Below, piece after piece: positions 63,421-64,000 of a DNA stretch of 64,000 nucleotides; position 1 is the first letter of the stretch, and each line of letters begins with the position of its first letter. The stretch lies in assembly GCF_014256275.1 (NCBI RefSeq), contig NZ_JACCFE010000002.1, positions 2,976,001 to 3,040,000 on the forward strand. Reading direction: 5' to 3'. This DNA comes from Rhodococcus sp. 4CII. Its GTDB lineage: Bacteria > Actinomycetota > Actinomycetes > Mycobacteriales > Mycobacteriaceae. The translations under genes were made by a program, and so were the position numbers. A model generated the notes under the pieces. It did no database searches. It saw only the letters and a list, made by a program, of their open reading frames with translations, and was not told where the DNA came from.

Positions 63421-64000
63421 TCAGGAAGCAAGTACCCGCTCGCGGCTGGGCAGGTCGAAGCGACGCAGCGCTTCGTCGACGGCGTCGGCGGAGGTGACGA
63501 GGCCACGTTCCTCCAGCCACGGAAGCGTGCCGTCGACGAGCTGTTCCAGAACCCTGGGCAGCGACAGCGGCAGCAGCGTCACACCGTCGGCGACGCCGGC
63601 CGCCTGGATGTCGGCGATGAGCCCGGCCAGACCCACCGGAGTTCCGACGTACTGCAGCGACACAGGTTCGCGCGGGGTCTCCAGCGCACTGTCGAGGAGA
63701 GCGAGTTCCTTGCGCGCCGCACGGGCTTCGGTGGCGATGAGCACCTCGAGGTCCACCAGCACGGTGACGCCGTCGGGGTTCCGGCCGTCCGCGACGAGTT
63801 CGGCGCGGATCCGTGCGCGTTGTTGCTGCGCCTCGCGCAGATCGGACGCCCGGATCCGGACGACGTTCGGCGGGAACGACGTGAGGTCGAGCTGATCCGT
63901 CGAATCGGCGGTCAGGTCCACCCAGTAGTCGGCACCGTTGATGGGCCGTGTGCCCGCGGCGCCCTCGGCCGCCGGGTGGTGACCCGATCCGGTCAGTTCG
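63421..64000 (-). CDS. Luciferase-like (LLM class) flavin-dependent monooxygenase, 5' truncated by window end
   Basis: The frame is open to the end of the window, so the start lies beyond it. The visible 193 codons begin with LTGSGHHPAAEG and GADYWVDLTADSTDQLDL, then FPPNVVRIRASDLREAQQQRARIRAEL and GVTVLVDLEVLIATEARAAR. TLLPLSLPRVLEQLVDGTLPWLEERG is the C-terminal landmark of the nitrilotriacetate or alkanesulfonate monooxygenase-like group. It uses reduced flavin, perhaps from the adjacent reductase. The substrate is unknown. Confidence 0.83.
   Translation of the reverse strand, partial: ELTGSGHHPAAEGAAGTRPINGADYWVDLTADSTDQLDLTSFPPNVVRIRASDLREAQQQRARIRAELVADGRNPDGVTVLVDLEVLIATEARAARKELALLDSALETPREPVSLQYVGTPVGLAGLIADIQAAGVADGVTLLPLSLPRVLEQLVDGTLPWLEERGLVTSADAVDEALRRFDLPSRERVLAS

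Overview
The window is high-GC actinobacterial DNA, most likely Rhodococcus or a close relative. The backbone follows the Mycobacterium tuberculosis order I know from Rv3586 to Rv3628: disA, a membrane protein, canB, mutY, an Rv3591c-like hydrolase, mhuD, clpC1, lsr2, lysS, coaX-panD-panC, three conserved proteins, folK-folB-folP-folE, ftsH, hpt-tilS, a zinc protease, dacB and ppa. Non-universal modules are inserted into this backbone. No tRNA, rRNA, IS element or CRISPR array was seen.

1-9063: the 3' part of disA, a CitE-like lyase with a FadR-type regulator, and an asparagine/aspartate catabolic operon (aspA, ansP-like permease, ansA). These are followed by the Rv3587c-like protein, beta-carbonic anhydrase and mutY.

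9069-21464: an apparently undescribed biosynthetic island lying between mutY and the Rv3591c orthologue. It has four transcription units: (-) O-methyltransferase and tryptophan-dioxygenase-like protein; (+) cupin/heme-oxygenase-like oxidase, fused double ABC exporter, GNAT/FemAB-like acyltransferase and class IV aminotransferase; (+) ATP-grasp ligase; (-) frameshifted O-methyltransferase and a second ATP-grasp ligase. There is no NRPS, PKS or precursor peptide. This points to an exported small molecule built by ATP-grasp amide formation on an amino or keto acid scaffold. GC is lower than in the backbone, and a near-identical 16-bp element lies upstream of both minus-strand operons.

21604-29947: a hydrolase, mhuD, and a cobalamin riboswitch followed by cbtB-cbtA (cobalt uptake). 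After a DUF5996 gene and a FrnE-like gene comes an operon with a second cbtB, then scnB-scnA-scnC for cobalt thiocyanate hydrolase and a P15K-like maturation protein. Cobalt supply, enzyme and activator are therefore encoded within 5 kb. OsmC, a WYL regulator with a palindromic operator, and a mycothiol-dependent DinB-like protein follow.

30015-55236: conserved housekeeping genes mostly on the minus strand. These include clpC1, a secreted lipase, lsr2, lysS, a cysteine dioxygenase-rhodanese pair behind a cysteine-rich leader peptide, pantothenate and folate synthesis genes, ftsH, an amidase, an unusual membrane Ser/Thr kinase, hpt, tilS, dacB and ppa.

55303-64000: a DHA2 multidrug efflux pump, a dienoyl-CoA isomerase-like crotonase, a flavoprotein plus PHA-synthase-like hydrolase, a TetR regulator with a nested palindromic operator divergent from a DUF3533-type membrane protein, a YbaK deacylase, a flavin reductase, and the 3' part of a luciferase-like monooxygenase.
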